Assembly: GCF_014692525.1 (NCBI RefSeq)
Contig: NZ_JACNYL010000005.1
Location: 62,001-126,000 of the forward strand
Source: Sphingobacterium chuzhouense
GTDB taxonomy: Bacteria; Bacteroidota; Bacteroidia; Sphingobacteriales; Sphingobacteriaceae
DNA: 64,000 nt
Reading direction: 5' to 3'
Shown here piece after piece: positions 17,277 to 25,001 of the stretch. Under the pieces are notes generated by a model. The model was not told the DNA's origin. It did no database searches and was given only the letters and a program-made list of their open reading frames with translations. The translations under genes and the position numbers were made by a program. Within the stretch, counting starts at the first letter, position 1. Every line of letters begins with the position of its first letter.

Positions 17277-19685
17277 ATGATCAAGAACCATATAAAAATC
17301 GCCTGGCGAAATATCAGAAAAAGCAAAGTATTAAGTGGAATCCATATTTTTGGATTGTCCTTCGCCATCGCTACGGCTACGTTGCTCTATCTCACAGCCA
17401 TGTTCGAACTGTCGTTTGATAATTTTCATGCGAACAAAGACCGTATCGGACTGCTCTATTTTAAAACACAGCCTGAAAGTGGTCTACGGTACAGTTCAAC
17501 AGCATCTACCCCTTTCGCTCCAAGCTTGAAATCGGAGTTACCCGATATCGAACAGATTAGTCGGTATTACAATTCCGGTATTGTGCTGCGCCAAGGCGAC
17601 AAGCTATTTGAAGCAGACAATAAATATGTCGACGCCGACTTTCTGTCTATCTTCAGTTTTCCGATGCAGCAAGGTGATGACCATGCGTTAGCAGGTTTGG
17701 ACAATATTGTCCTTGATGAGATTATGGCAAATAACCTGTTCGGCCATACGGATGTAGTTGGTAAACAAATAGAGGCTTATCTCGACGGAGCATGGGAATC
17801 TAAAACAATTTCCGCCGTGATGGAGAAGCTTCCCTCCAACTCTAGTCTTACATTTAATACCTTGCTACGGTTTGAGCAAAAACCAAACTATACTGCACAG
17901 ATTGACAATTGGGAACATGAAGACCATGCGGTATTCGTTAAGTTAGCTTCCCCCAAGATAGATAACGATGCTTTTACGAACACGGCTCGCGCTTTCATGC
18001 AGCTCTATTACAAGAATAGTAGCGATATGTTAAAGCGCGATGGAGCTGTAGCAGACAAAAATGGAGATTATATCTCCTTACATTTATTACCATTGGATAG
18101 CTATCATCTCAATGAATTGGGGTTAGGTAATGGTGGTTCACCATTGTTCCCATGGATACTACTTCTTATCGCCGGACTCATACTTTTTATCGCCTGTTCC
18201 AATTTTATCAACCTTTCTTTAGCCAATTCGCTCACGCGCAACAGAGAAATCGGTACCCGCAAAACATTAGGTGGCTCAACACGACAACTCGTGGGGCAGT
18301 TGTGGACGGAATCGTTGTTGCTATGTATCATAGCGTTGGTTATCGGTTTAGGTCTTACGTGGCTAGCATTAAACGAATACAATGCCCACATGAACTACAA
18401 ACTGAATATGTTGCAATTGTTCTCTCCACGTAGTCTCTTCGTCTTTTTATTTGTATTCATCGTCATCACGCTGATTGCCGGTGGTTACCCTGCATGGCAT
18501 ATTGCCCGTATAAACATTATACAGACATTAAAAGGTACAGCTAATATAAGAAGCGGATTATTGCGTAATGGATTAACCATTTTACAGTTTTCTATTGCTA
18601 TCGTTCTGATTGTGGCGACGATCGTAGTGAGTTCCCAACTGAATTTTCTAAACAACCGTCCGCTAGGTTTCAATAAATCGGAGGTTATCAGCATCCCTAT
18701 CGGCAATGGCATCGACGCTGAACGCGCACTTTCACAGATGCGTATCGAATTGACAGCACAGCCCTGGGTAGGTGGCGTAAGTGCATCGGATGTTAACATA
18801 GGACGTGGACGTGATGGAAATATGACCACGAGCCGCTTCGGATTTGACTATGAAGGAAGACAAGTTTACACCAATTTTATGCGTGTCGACTACGACTATT
18901 TGAATACGTTAGATATCAAATTGGTAGCCGGGCGGGATTTCGACCGTGCCTTTTCAACAGACACAGCTGCGGTGCTCATCAATAAACAAATGGCTGAACA
19001 ACTAGGCGGCGTGAATGATGTTATCGGAAAAAGCATCGAAATAGATGGCAACCCACGCGTGATAGGTGTCATTGATGATTTCAATTTTCAAGATTTACGG
19101 AATAGGGTTAACCCTTTAACATTGTCGGTGAACCCTAATATTTTTTCCATCGAATATATTTTTGTTCGGGTAAACACGGATAACCTGGCAGAAACCATTC
19201 AACAGGTCGAGCATATATGGAAAAAGGTAAATCCCAAGGCGAGTGTGTCTCCTTCATATCTGGATGAAAATACGCAAAACCTCTACCGAAACGAGCAACG
19301 CTTCTCCCGTATCGTTATCAGTGCGGCGCTCATTGCCATTGCTATATCTTGTCTCGGTCTTTTTGCATTGGCTTTGTTGACGATTAACAGGCGTGTAAAA
19401 GAAATCGGTATCCGAAAAGTATTAGGGTCTTCTATTGCGGGTATTGTGCTACTGCTTTCCAAAGACTTTGTGAAATTGGTGATACTGGCTTTCGCATTAG
19501 CTGCGCCGCTTTCTTGGTGGATGATGAAACAATGGCTACAGAATTTCGCGTATCACATCGATTTGCGGTGGTGGATGTTGGTATTGGCTGGCTTTGCGAC
19601 TATTGTCACAGCACTGCTTACGGTAAGCTTCAAAGCTGTCCAGGCTGCCCGTGCCAATCCAGTGGATAGTTTGAGGGATGAATAG
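17277..19685 (+). CDS. FtsX/MacB-like ABC permease 6 of 7
   Basis: 802 aa, 11 bases after permease 5. The N-terminus MIKNHIKIAWRNIRKSKVLS is followed by one helix. The first coupling motif is NREIGTRKTLGGS and the second VKEIGIRKVLGSS. Its first periplasmic domain has its own loops (KTQPESGLRYSSTASTPFAP). The C-terminus is ARANPVDSLRDE. It is full length and intact. Confidence 0.92.
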   Translation: MIKNHIKIAWRNIRKSKVLSGIHIFGLSFAIATATLLYLTAMFELSFDNFHANKDRIGLLYFKTQPESGLRYSSTASTPFAPSLKSELPDIEQISRYYNSGIVLRQGDKLFEADNKYVDADFLSIFSFPMQQGDDHALAGLDNIVLDEIMANNLFGHTDVVGKQIEAYLDGAWESKTISAVMEKLPSNSSLTFNTLLRFEQKPNYTAQIDNWEHEDHAVFVKLASPKIDNDAFTNTARAFMQLYYKNSSDMLKRDGAVADKNGDYISLHLLPLDSYHLNELGLGNGGSPLFPWILLLIAGLILFIACSNFINLSLANSLTRNREIGTRKTLGGSTRQLVGQLWTESLLLCIIALVIGLGLTWLALNEYNAHMNYKLNMLQLFSPRSLFVFLFVFIVITLIAGGYPAWHIARINIIQTLKGTANIRSGLLRNGLTILQFSIAIVLIVATIVVSSQLNFLNNRPLGFNKSEVISIPIGNGIDAERALSQMRIELTAQPWVGGVSASDVNIGRGRDGNMTTSRFGFDYEGRQVYTNFMRVDYDYLNTLDIKLVAGRDFDRAFSTDTAAVLINKQMAEQLGGVNDVIGKSIEIDGNPRVIGVIDDFNFQDLRNRVNPLTLSVNPNIFSIEYIFVRVNTDNLAETIQQVEHIWKKVNPKASVSPSYLDENTQNLYRNEQRFSRIVISAALIAIAISCLGLFALALLTINRRVKEIGIRKVLGSSIAGIVLLLSKDFVKLVILAFALAAPLSWWMMKQWLQNFAYHIDLRWWMLVLAGFATIVTALLTVSFKAVQAARANPVDSLRDE

Positions 19686-19723
19686 TCTTTTCATTCTGCT
19701 ATAAAATATTAAAACTAAGGAAA

Positions 19724-22108
19724 ATGATCAAGATATATATAAAAACAGCGCTCCGTCAAATCGCGAAATATCGATTTCATTCCATATTAAATATAGTGGG
19801 TCTAGGTCTGGCTATTGCCGCTTGTCTGTTTATTTATACTTTCAATACGTACCAACTGAGTTTTGACCGCTTTCATCCCGACGCGGAACGCACCTTTATC
19901 GTAGTGGAAGATTTGCACCTCGATCAAACAGAACATAGTAAGGGCGGTTCTTATGCGATGTATGACGCTATCCGGCAAGAATTACCCCAAGTAGAAAAAG
20001 CGGCACTATACATGGACAAGCAGGATTTTACATTAAAAATCGGCAAGAAACTTAGAAAAACGGAAGGAAAAGCTAGCTTGACTTCGTCCGATTATTTTGA
20101 AATCATGGATTTTCCGTGGTTAAGAGGAAGTCCGAAACAGTTGGACGAACCTGGAACGGTTGCTTTAACAAAGTCCATGGCAAAAAGCTTTTTCGGCGAC
20201 CAGGAAGCTATCGGACAAACCATATGGGTAGAAAGCAAATTTCCTGTAACGGTTGTCGGTATTGTTGACGATAGCAGGAAAAACTCCGATTTTCGGTCGG
20301 AGATATATTTTTCGCTCGCCTCTGCGAGCGAGCTTCGACAAATCCCTAAAGATGACGGCTTCTTTAACAACTGGGGATCTATCAACTCCACCAATAATAT
20401 GCTCCTGACCTTGCGCGATTCAGCGGACAAAGCAAGCGTAGAAGAGGGTATTCGACAACTGATAGCAAAGCACTGGCATAAGGATGTGCTGGAATATTAT
20501 ACCTATAAATTGCTTCCTTTAACAGCTTTTCATTTCGATATGGACTATGGAAAGGCTACGCAATTTTCCCTTTTAGGGATATTGACCGTTATCGCTATAG
20601 GCATCCTGTTTATGGCAGGCATCAACTATACGAATATGGTTTCCGCCCAGCAGCTCTATAGAAGTACAGAAATGGGAATACGGAAAGTGCTCGGAAGCTC
20701 CAAACGACAATTGTTCCTACAATTTCTCGTAGAATCGTTATTGATTTCCTTATTTGCTTTGTTGTTAGCGTGGCTATTTCTATGGATAGCCATTGACTGG
20801 AGCAACCGCTATCTGTTTGTTCACGAACCGTTACAGGTGTTGTCGATCCCCAACCTATTTTTTATTTCTTTGGCCATTTGGTTTTCCATTTGTTTAATAA
20901 CAAGCTTATTTCCGGCATTTTTCTTCCATAAAACGAGTATCCAAACAGCATTAAAGAAACAAGTTACGGGCAGCTGGGGATTAGGACGGAAAGCATTGAT
21001 TATATTCCAAAATGTGCTTGCCCTAGTATTAATCGCCACCACCATTGTTATCGTCAGCCAGGTTCATTACCTGAAAAATACCGATATGGGTTTCGATAGG
21101 GAAACAGTGCTTGTCTTTCCCTTAAACAACGAAATGCGGGACAATACCGAAAAGATAACTGCCTTTCTACAACACCGTAGTGATATCCTGACTTTCACAT
21201 TTTGTGATAATCCGCCATCAAACGATAAAGTTTGGGGAGGGACTTTCAAATTTGATAACAGGGCAGAATGGGAGACGTGGGCGCCGCGTTATGCTATCGG
21301 AGATTCCGCCTACATCAATACATTTGGTATACAATTGTTAACGGGTCATAATTTCAAAGGCAATGAACAGCATCCGGAGTTTTTGATAAATGAAAAGATG
21401 GCTAGGAATTTAGGCTACCAAGATTATCACGAAATTATCGGAAAAGATCTGCTTGCAGGTGGATTAAATGATAAACACCAAGGAAAAATTGTTGGTGTAG
21501 TTCGCGATTTCAACACCAATTCTTTAAAAGAAGGTATATCGCCTACCATTATCGGTTATAATAAGATGCGCATTAAAAACCTGGCTATAAAATATCGGGG
21601 TGACCATCCGAATCAATTGCTTGAAGATTTGGAAAAAGAATGGAAACAGTGGTATCCAGACGAAATTTTTGACTATAAATTTTACGATGAACAAATTGGT
21701 AATCTATACCAAAAAGAAGCATTATTGGAAAAACTGATATGGATAGCGGCCTCTATTTCCGTCATCGTAAGTTCTTTAGGCTTTCTGGGGTTATTATCTA
21801 TTATGGTTGTTAAACGCACTAAAGAAATCGGCATCCGGAAGGTATTAGGTGCTAGCATAGCAGGTATCACGCTTCTACTATCCAAAGATTTCGTCAGGTG
21901 GGTTTGCGTAGCTTTTCTTTTTGCCATTCCGATAGGTTGGTATATCATGAGTAGGTGGTTAGATTATTTCGTTTATCGAATAGAATTGGAATGGTGGATG
22001 TTTGTCCTTACAGGCTTTATAGGCTTATTGATTACATTGATAACCATCAGCATTCAAACTATCCGGGCGGCGAAAACTAATCCAGTGGATAGTTTAAGGG
22101 ATGAATAA
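19724..22108 (+). CDS. FtsX/MacB-like ABC permease 7 of 7 (last gene of the operon)
   Basis: 794 aa, 38 bases after permease 6. The coupling motifs are STEMGIRKVLGSS and TKEIGIRKVLGAS; the ending is KTNPVDSLRDE. It is the last gene before a 2 kb stretch without ordinary genes. No strong hairpin terminator is visible directly after its stop at 22108, so transcription could continue toward the guide array, which lies in the same orientation. Confidence 0.92.
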   Translation: MIKIYIKTALRQIAKYRFHSILNIVGLGLAIAACLFIYTFNTYQLSFDRFHPDAERTFIVVEDLHLDQTEHSKGGSYAMYDAIRQELPQVEKAALYMDKQDFTLKIGKKLRKTEGKASLTSSDYFEIMDFPWLRGSPKQLDEPGTVALTKSMAKSFFGDQEAIGQTIWVESKFPVTVVGIVDDSRKNSDFRSEIYFSLASASELRQIPKDDGFFNNWGSINSTNNMLLTLRDSADKASVEEGIRQLIAKHWHKDVLEYYTYKLLPLTAFHFDMDYGKATQFSLLGILTVIAIGILFMAGINYTNMVSAQQLYRSTEMGIRKVLGSSKRQLFLQFLVESLLISLFALLLAWLFLWIAIDWSNRYLFVHEPLQVLSIPNLFFISLAIWFSICLITSLFPAFFFHKTSIQTALKKQVTGSWGLGRKALIIFQNVLALVLIATTIVIVSQVHYLKNTDMGFDRETVLVFPLNNEMRDNTEKITAFLQHRSDILTFTFCDNPPSNDKVWGGTFKFDNRAEWETWAPRYAIGDSAYINTFGIQLLTGHNFKGNEQHPEFLINEKMARNLGYQDYHEIIGKDLLAGGLNDKHQGKIVGVVRDFNTNSLKEGISPTIIGYNKMRIKNLAIKYRGDHPNQLLEDLEKEWKQWYPDEIFDYKFYDEQIGNLYQKEALLEKLIWIAASISVIVSSLGFLGLLSIMVVKRTKEIGIRKVLGASIAGITLLLSKDFVRWVCVAFLFAIPIGWYIMSRWLDYFVYRIELEWWMFVLTGFIGLLITLITISIQTIRAAKTNPVDSLRDE

Positions 22109-22236
22109 TCTCTGTACAACAAAGAACTCATTTATCCGTTTTTTATTTGAAAAACCATCAAAGACGATGTGTATATACACCGACAATTCACTAATGATTC
22201 ACTCATCCGTCGATAACAAGAGTAGGTAAATCCGAC

Positions 22237-22258
22237 TTGAGTCCGTGTTGAGTCCGTG
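22237..22258 (+). repeat. Tandem 11-base repeat
   Basis: TTGAGTCCGTG occurs twice back to back. A further weak echo (TTATATCCGAG) follows. Its role is unknown; it lies in the gene-free stretch after the permease operon. Confidence 0.7.
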
Positions 22259-22545
22259 TTATATCCGAGTATTACATGGTAATGAGGCGGATAGATTTCT
22301 AGGACATCACCCACACATCTCCTATTATAATCGAAGCATGAGCGGAGTATTGGTAAAGCAATAGCTTAGCGTCATCGAATACGCTTGCTGACATACTTCA
22401 AAAGTGAGCTCTCTGCATCCCGCTTATTCTTTAGACTTGATTCGTATATTTTCATATCCATTGATGTTAGATTTGCTATTGAACTACAACAAATAATAAC
22501 TAAATCCATTTACGCAAAAAAAATATAAAAAAACCACAATATCTA

Positions 22546-22576
22546 TTTGCATAAAACAAAAATCGTTGTATATTTG
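22546..22576 (+). promoter_or_regulatory. Bacteroidota-type promoter (TTTG-N19-TATATTTG)
   Basis: TTTG at 22546-22549 and TATATTTG at 22569-22576 are separated by exactly 19 bases, matching the -33/-7 consensus for the primary Bacteroidota sigma factor (TTTG, N19, TAnnTTTG). Transcription would start near 22582 and run toward the guide array about 280 bases downstream. Whether it drives the array or only the tiny frame at 22580 is unknown. Confidence 0.65.
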
Positions 22577-22579
22577 ACA

Positions 22580-22648
22580 ATGAAACAAATGATTTTTAAT
22601 ATGAAAGACAAGTTTACTTATCGTAATATCATTAAATCTCCAGTTTAA
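22580..22648 (+). CDS. Possible 22-residue peptide
   Basis: ATG at 22580 opens a frame of 22 codons (MKQMIFNMKDKFTYRNIIKS then PV and stop) immediately behind the promoter at 22546-22576. The ATG falls at or just before the predicted transcript start, so translation would have to be leaderless or from the next in-frame ATG (22589 or 22601). It could equally be an untranslated segment. No family is recognised. Confidence 0.2.
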   Translation: MKQMIFNMKDKFTYRNIIKSPV

Positions 22649-22860
22649 TACAACAACTGGCTTCAGCATTTTATCCTATATGCATGCAAAGCGCATAACA
22701 GCAAGTAAAAAACCAATTAGGACAGTATAGGATTCCATAAAACATGTATTTGATTCCATTGCCACTTGAGGGAGACTGGCTTTGGTTGTCTTTTAAGGCA
22801 TCGGCTTGCCATGGGATCGCTTTGTTCTTTGACATATTGGTGTTTTTTTAATCGTACAGC

Positions 22861-23062
22861 ATGTTATTAATCACGATTTGAAAGGTGTACACAGCTAGCA
22901 CGATAAAAATAGCAATCATCTGCGGGTAGTATTAACCTATCGTAAAGGTATACACAACATCCGCTCGCCGTACGATCTAACAGACAACAACGGGAGGATG
23001 TCACTAACCGTAATTTGAAAGGTATACACAGCTAGCGATATAAGACTGTATTTTCTAAAAAA
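22861..23062 (+). CRISPR. Guide array block A: three diverged repeats
   Basis: Repeats end at 22895, 22958 and 23032. With the 35-base unit seen intact in block B they span 22861-22895, 22924-22958 and 22998-23032. The conserved 3' core TTTGAAAGGTATACACAAC is altered in each: GGTGTACACAGC, CGTAAAGGTATACACAAC and GGTATACACAGC. Guides begin at 22896, 22959 and 23033. The first and third guides both start TAGC and share GATA close behind. This block has no tracr-like element in front of it and looks the most decayed. Confidence 0.75.
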
Positions 23063-23092
23063 AACTAAAATAAACAGACAATTGGATATTAT

Positions 23093-23166
23093 ATTAAACA
23101 ACAACGAGGCTCCTTGTGGTGCCGTAAGGTGAGGGTAACACGCCACTCACTAAATACCTTTTCTTT
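23093..23166 (+). ncRNA. tracrRNA-like element, copy 1
   Basis: About 75 bases, nearly identical to copy 2 at 23614. It holds a hairpin GTGAG-GGT-aacac-GCC-A-CTCAC and ends CTAAATACCTTTTC. Two segments can pair with the array repeat. ATACCTTT complements AAAGGTAT in the repeat's 3' half. TTGTGGT complements ACCACAA in its 5' half. This is the pairing expected for a Cas12f-type tracrRNA. Only 34 bases separate its end from the next repeat core (ending 23200), so a transcript could fold as a natural single-guide RNA carrying the guide from 23201. Confidence 0.72.
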
Positions 23167-23547
23167 TGGTAATCATTTTCTAGTTTACGGTATACACAAC
23201 TGGCCTATTATGTTGTCAGTGCGAGAAGGTGTACCAATCACATTTTGAAAGGTATACACAATCGGCGATGTAGAGCGTATTGTATTAATGGTGATCCATC
23301 CTATTTTGAAAGGTATACACCACTCGTAATCCCGTTTCTAATAGTCTTGGGATTTTTACAGACTATTCTTTGAAAGGTATACACAACCAAGTTGAAGATA
23401 TGGGATTACATTTTTCGGTATTACAGACCACAATTTGAAAGGTATACACAACCGCAAAGGGGAGAGTTATGCCCCAACCCAGGTATTACAGACCACAATT
23501 TGAAAGGTATACACAACGGTGTGGCCTGCTGTAAATTCTATTGAACG
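23166..23547 (+). CRISPR. Guide array block B: six repeats, three of them intact
   Basis: Repeats end at 23200, 23262, 23323, 23387, 23452 and 23517. The last two (23418-23452 and 23483-23517) are identical 35-base units running from GTATTACAGACCACAA to GGTATACACAAC, with a 30-base spacer between them; the spacer before them (23388-23417) is also 30 bases. The first repeat is reduced to its 3' end (TTTACGGTATACACAAC). Guides begin at 23201, 23263, 23324, 23388, 23453 and 23518. Spacers are unique, as in a CRISPR array, but unequal repeat decay suggests that no new spacers are being added. Confidence 0.88.
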
Positions 23548-23613
23548 CCAATCCCAAAACCTACATGAACTCTAAATACGTTGCCCAATACAAAAACAAG
23601 ACTAGAATATATA

Positions 23614-23682
23614 ATTAAACAACAACGAGGCTCCTTGTGGCGCCGTAAGGTGAGGGCAATCTGCCACTCACTAAATACTTTT
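23614..23682 (+). ncRNA. tracrRNA-like element, copy 2
   Basis: Near-identical to copy 1 from ATTAAACAACAACGAGG to ACTCACTAAATAC. Differences fall mainly in the hairpin loop and at paired positions: GGC pairs with GCC here where copy 1 has GGT pairing with GCC, so the stem is preserved. TTGTGG can pair with CCACAA of the repeat and ATAC with GTAT. The element ends in a run of seven T after the hairpin, so this copy may end as its own short RNA. No clear repeat follows directly; the next lies at 23777. Confidence 0.72.
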
Positions 23683-23747
23683 TTACAATCATGTAATTTA
23701 CAGTGAGTTTCCAATTAAATTGGTCAGTATTTTATTCGTAGCAAATG

Positions 23748-23775
23748 CCATCGTTCTCCACGACGGTTTCTTTAG
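23748..23775 (+). terminator. Possible weak terminator after tracr copy 2
   Basis: CCATCGT and ACGACGG form a 7-base stem with one mismatch around a 5-base loop, followed by TTTCTTT. It could end transcripts from the second tracr-like element before block C. The stem is short and the T-run interrupted, so this is tentative. Confidence 0.3.
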
Positions 23776-23776
23776 A

Positions 23777-24056
23777 CTTACTGTGATATTATTTTGAACG
23801 ATATACACAACCATTCCTATTTCATCAATTTCACTAACGGATTGTCAATGACCACAGTTTGAAAGTATTAAAGATCACACTTTTAAAGGTATACACAACG
23901 GCGTGAGAAACCAAAACCAAAATGAATGGAGTATTACAGACCACAATTTAAAAGGTATACACAACCCAGAACTTAATTCGTGCAGAAATAAATATTTACG
24001 CTCACACTCGAAAAGGCATACACAACGACATAAGATAGTCTCGGATACAAAAAACA
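23777..24056 (+). CRISPR. Guide array block C: four repeats plus one partial repeat
   Basis: Repeats span 23777-23811, 23865-23899, 23931-23965 and 23992-24026. A fifth, at 23842-23864, keeps only the 5' two thirds (GACCACAGTTTGAAA) and runs directly into the next full repeat, as if a spacer and a repeat end were lost by recombination. Cores vary: GAACGATATACACAAC, TTTAAAGGTATACACAAC, TTAAAAGGTATACACAAC and GAAAAGGCATACACAAC. Guides begin at 23812, 23900, 23966 and 24027. A doubtful further remnant (CAGCCTACACAG) lies near 24081-24092. The block ends about 120 bases before the sigma-factor gene. Confidence 0.85.
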
Positions 24057-24089
24057 CCAATACGCATCGACACATAAAAACAGCCTACA

Positions 24090-24131
24090 CAGTCCCGACT
24101 GAAAACGACTAGCAAATGACCACCGGGACTG
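24090..24131 (+). promoter_or_regulatory. Inverted repeat in the leader of the sigma-factor gene
   Basis: CAGTCCCG (24090-24097) and CGGGACTG (24124-24131) are perfect complements separated by 26 bases, 43 bases before the sigma-factor ATG. It could be an RNA hairpin controlling read-through from the array into the sigma gene, or a protein site. No T-run follows, so it is not a classical terminator. Confidence 0.45.
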
Positions 24132-24174
24132 CGGAAAGCTGTTATACGATAGATTACTAATCAACAACATAACG

Positions 24175-24987
24175 ATGCATAAACCAAACAAACTAAACAG
24201 TTCAGCTCGACATCTGGCCATGTTACAAAACGGTCAGGAGAAAGGTTTGGATTTCTTTTACAAAAAGTACTACGGCTATCTCGCTTTCCGCACAGAAAAA
24301 GCAACGCAAGATGAATGTGCAGCAGGGAGCATCGCGCAGGAAGCATTTCTCCGTCTATGGTTGTTTCGGGAAAACTTACAATCAGAGGAAGAACTCTTTC
24401 AGTTTCTCAAAACACAAGTCAAATCGGCCGTCTATGCCTTTTATAGTAAAACCAGAAATCGCTTTCACCGTAGCCTCCTACGGCTCGACGGTATAGAGGA
24501 TTACCAAGAGTTCTTGTTAGGTTACGAACTGGAGGACGAGGAGGAAGAGGATATCGTTTATCTTGAGCAGCTGGAAGAAGAGAAAAAAGAGAAGCTACAA
24601 AAGCTTGAAAAGCTTCTCCCCCACCTGCGAAAAGAACAACAGCTCTTTCTGCAACTCTGTCTAAAATATAGCTTCAATTATGAACGAATCGCCTACTATC
24701 TTGGCGGCATCTCTGATTATGAAGTGAGCCTCCAGGTCGAAAAAACCATTGAAACGCTACGTCAAATTTTCCAAAGTGCGGAAAAAATGGAAAAGCTAAA
24801 CAGCTCTTCCAGGTATGTTATCCAAGGGGAGATCAATGAACAGCAAGAAGAGATATTTCGCATGCGCTACGATTTACAATTTTCATTCGATCAAATTGCG
24901 GAAGCCTTAAATCTGAATTCCGCCGTTGTAAGAAAGCTTTTTATAGAAGCACATGCAAAAATAAAACAAGCTAAAAAGACGGCATAA
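24175..24987 (+). CDS. ECF-type RNA polymerase sigma factor linked to dCas12f
   Basis: 270 aa, longer than the usual ~180-200 for Bacteroidota ECF sigma factors. Residues 12-100 match a sigma2 domain: GLDFFYKKYYGYLAF, then AGSIAQEAFLRLWLFRE (core-polymerase binding helix) and FLKTQVKSAVYAFYSKTRNR (the region that normally opens the -10). An acidic linker follows (about 117-140, very rich in E and D). Two helix-turn-helix-like segments come next: 145-197 (LEKLLPHLRKEQQLFLQLCL onward) and 219-266 (EINEQQEEIFRMRYDLQFSF onward). The dCas12f gene starts 14 bases after its stop, so they form one operon. Inference: it joins the dCas12f-guide complex and recruits RNA polymerase at guide-chosen sites. 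No anti-sigma or FecR-like gene is beside it. Confidence 0.88.
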   Translation: MHKPNKLNSSARHLAMLQNGQEKGLDFFYKKYYGYLAFRTEKATQDECAAGSIAQEAFLRLWLFRENLQSEEELFQFLKTQVKSAVYAFYSKTRNRFHRSLLRLDGIEDYQEFLLGYELEDEEEEDIVYLEQLEEEKKEKLQKLEKLLPHLRKEQQLFLQLCLKYSFNYERIAYYLGGISDYEVSLQVEKTIETLRQIFQSAEKMEKLNSSSRYVIQGEINEQQEEIFRMRYDLQFSFDQIAEALNLNSAVVRKLFIEAHAKIKQAKKTA

Positions 24988-25001
24988 AAAAAAACAAAAA
25001 T

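Larger units (their letters stand above)
22109..22860. other. Gene-free stretch between the permease operon and the guide array
   Basis: No convincing protein-coding gene is seen. The stretch contains a tandem 11-base repeat TTGAGTCCGTG at 22237-22247 and 22248-22258, a well-formed Bacteroidota-type promoter at 22546-22576 with a tiny reading frame behind it, and CTTTGACATATTGG at 22827-22840, just ahead of the first array repeat, which could be a -33-like element. No insertion-sequence ends or tRNA were recognised. Confidence 0.6.

Noticed and set aside
22861..24056. A normal adaptive CRISPR-Cas immune array
   Set aside because: There is no cas1, cas2 or active effector. The repeats decay unevenly, and the adjacent Cas12f-like protein lacks its catalytic residues and is paired with a sigma factor.
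23875..24346. Several overlapping minus-strand reading frames across block C and the sigma-gene start
   Set aside because: They run antisense through array repeats and a good sigma gene, have unusual compositions rich in Cys and Phe, and match no family.
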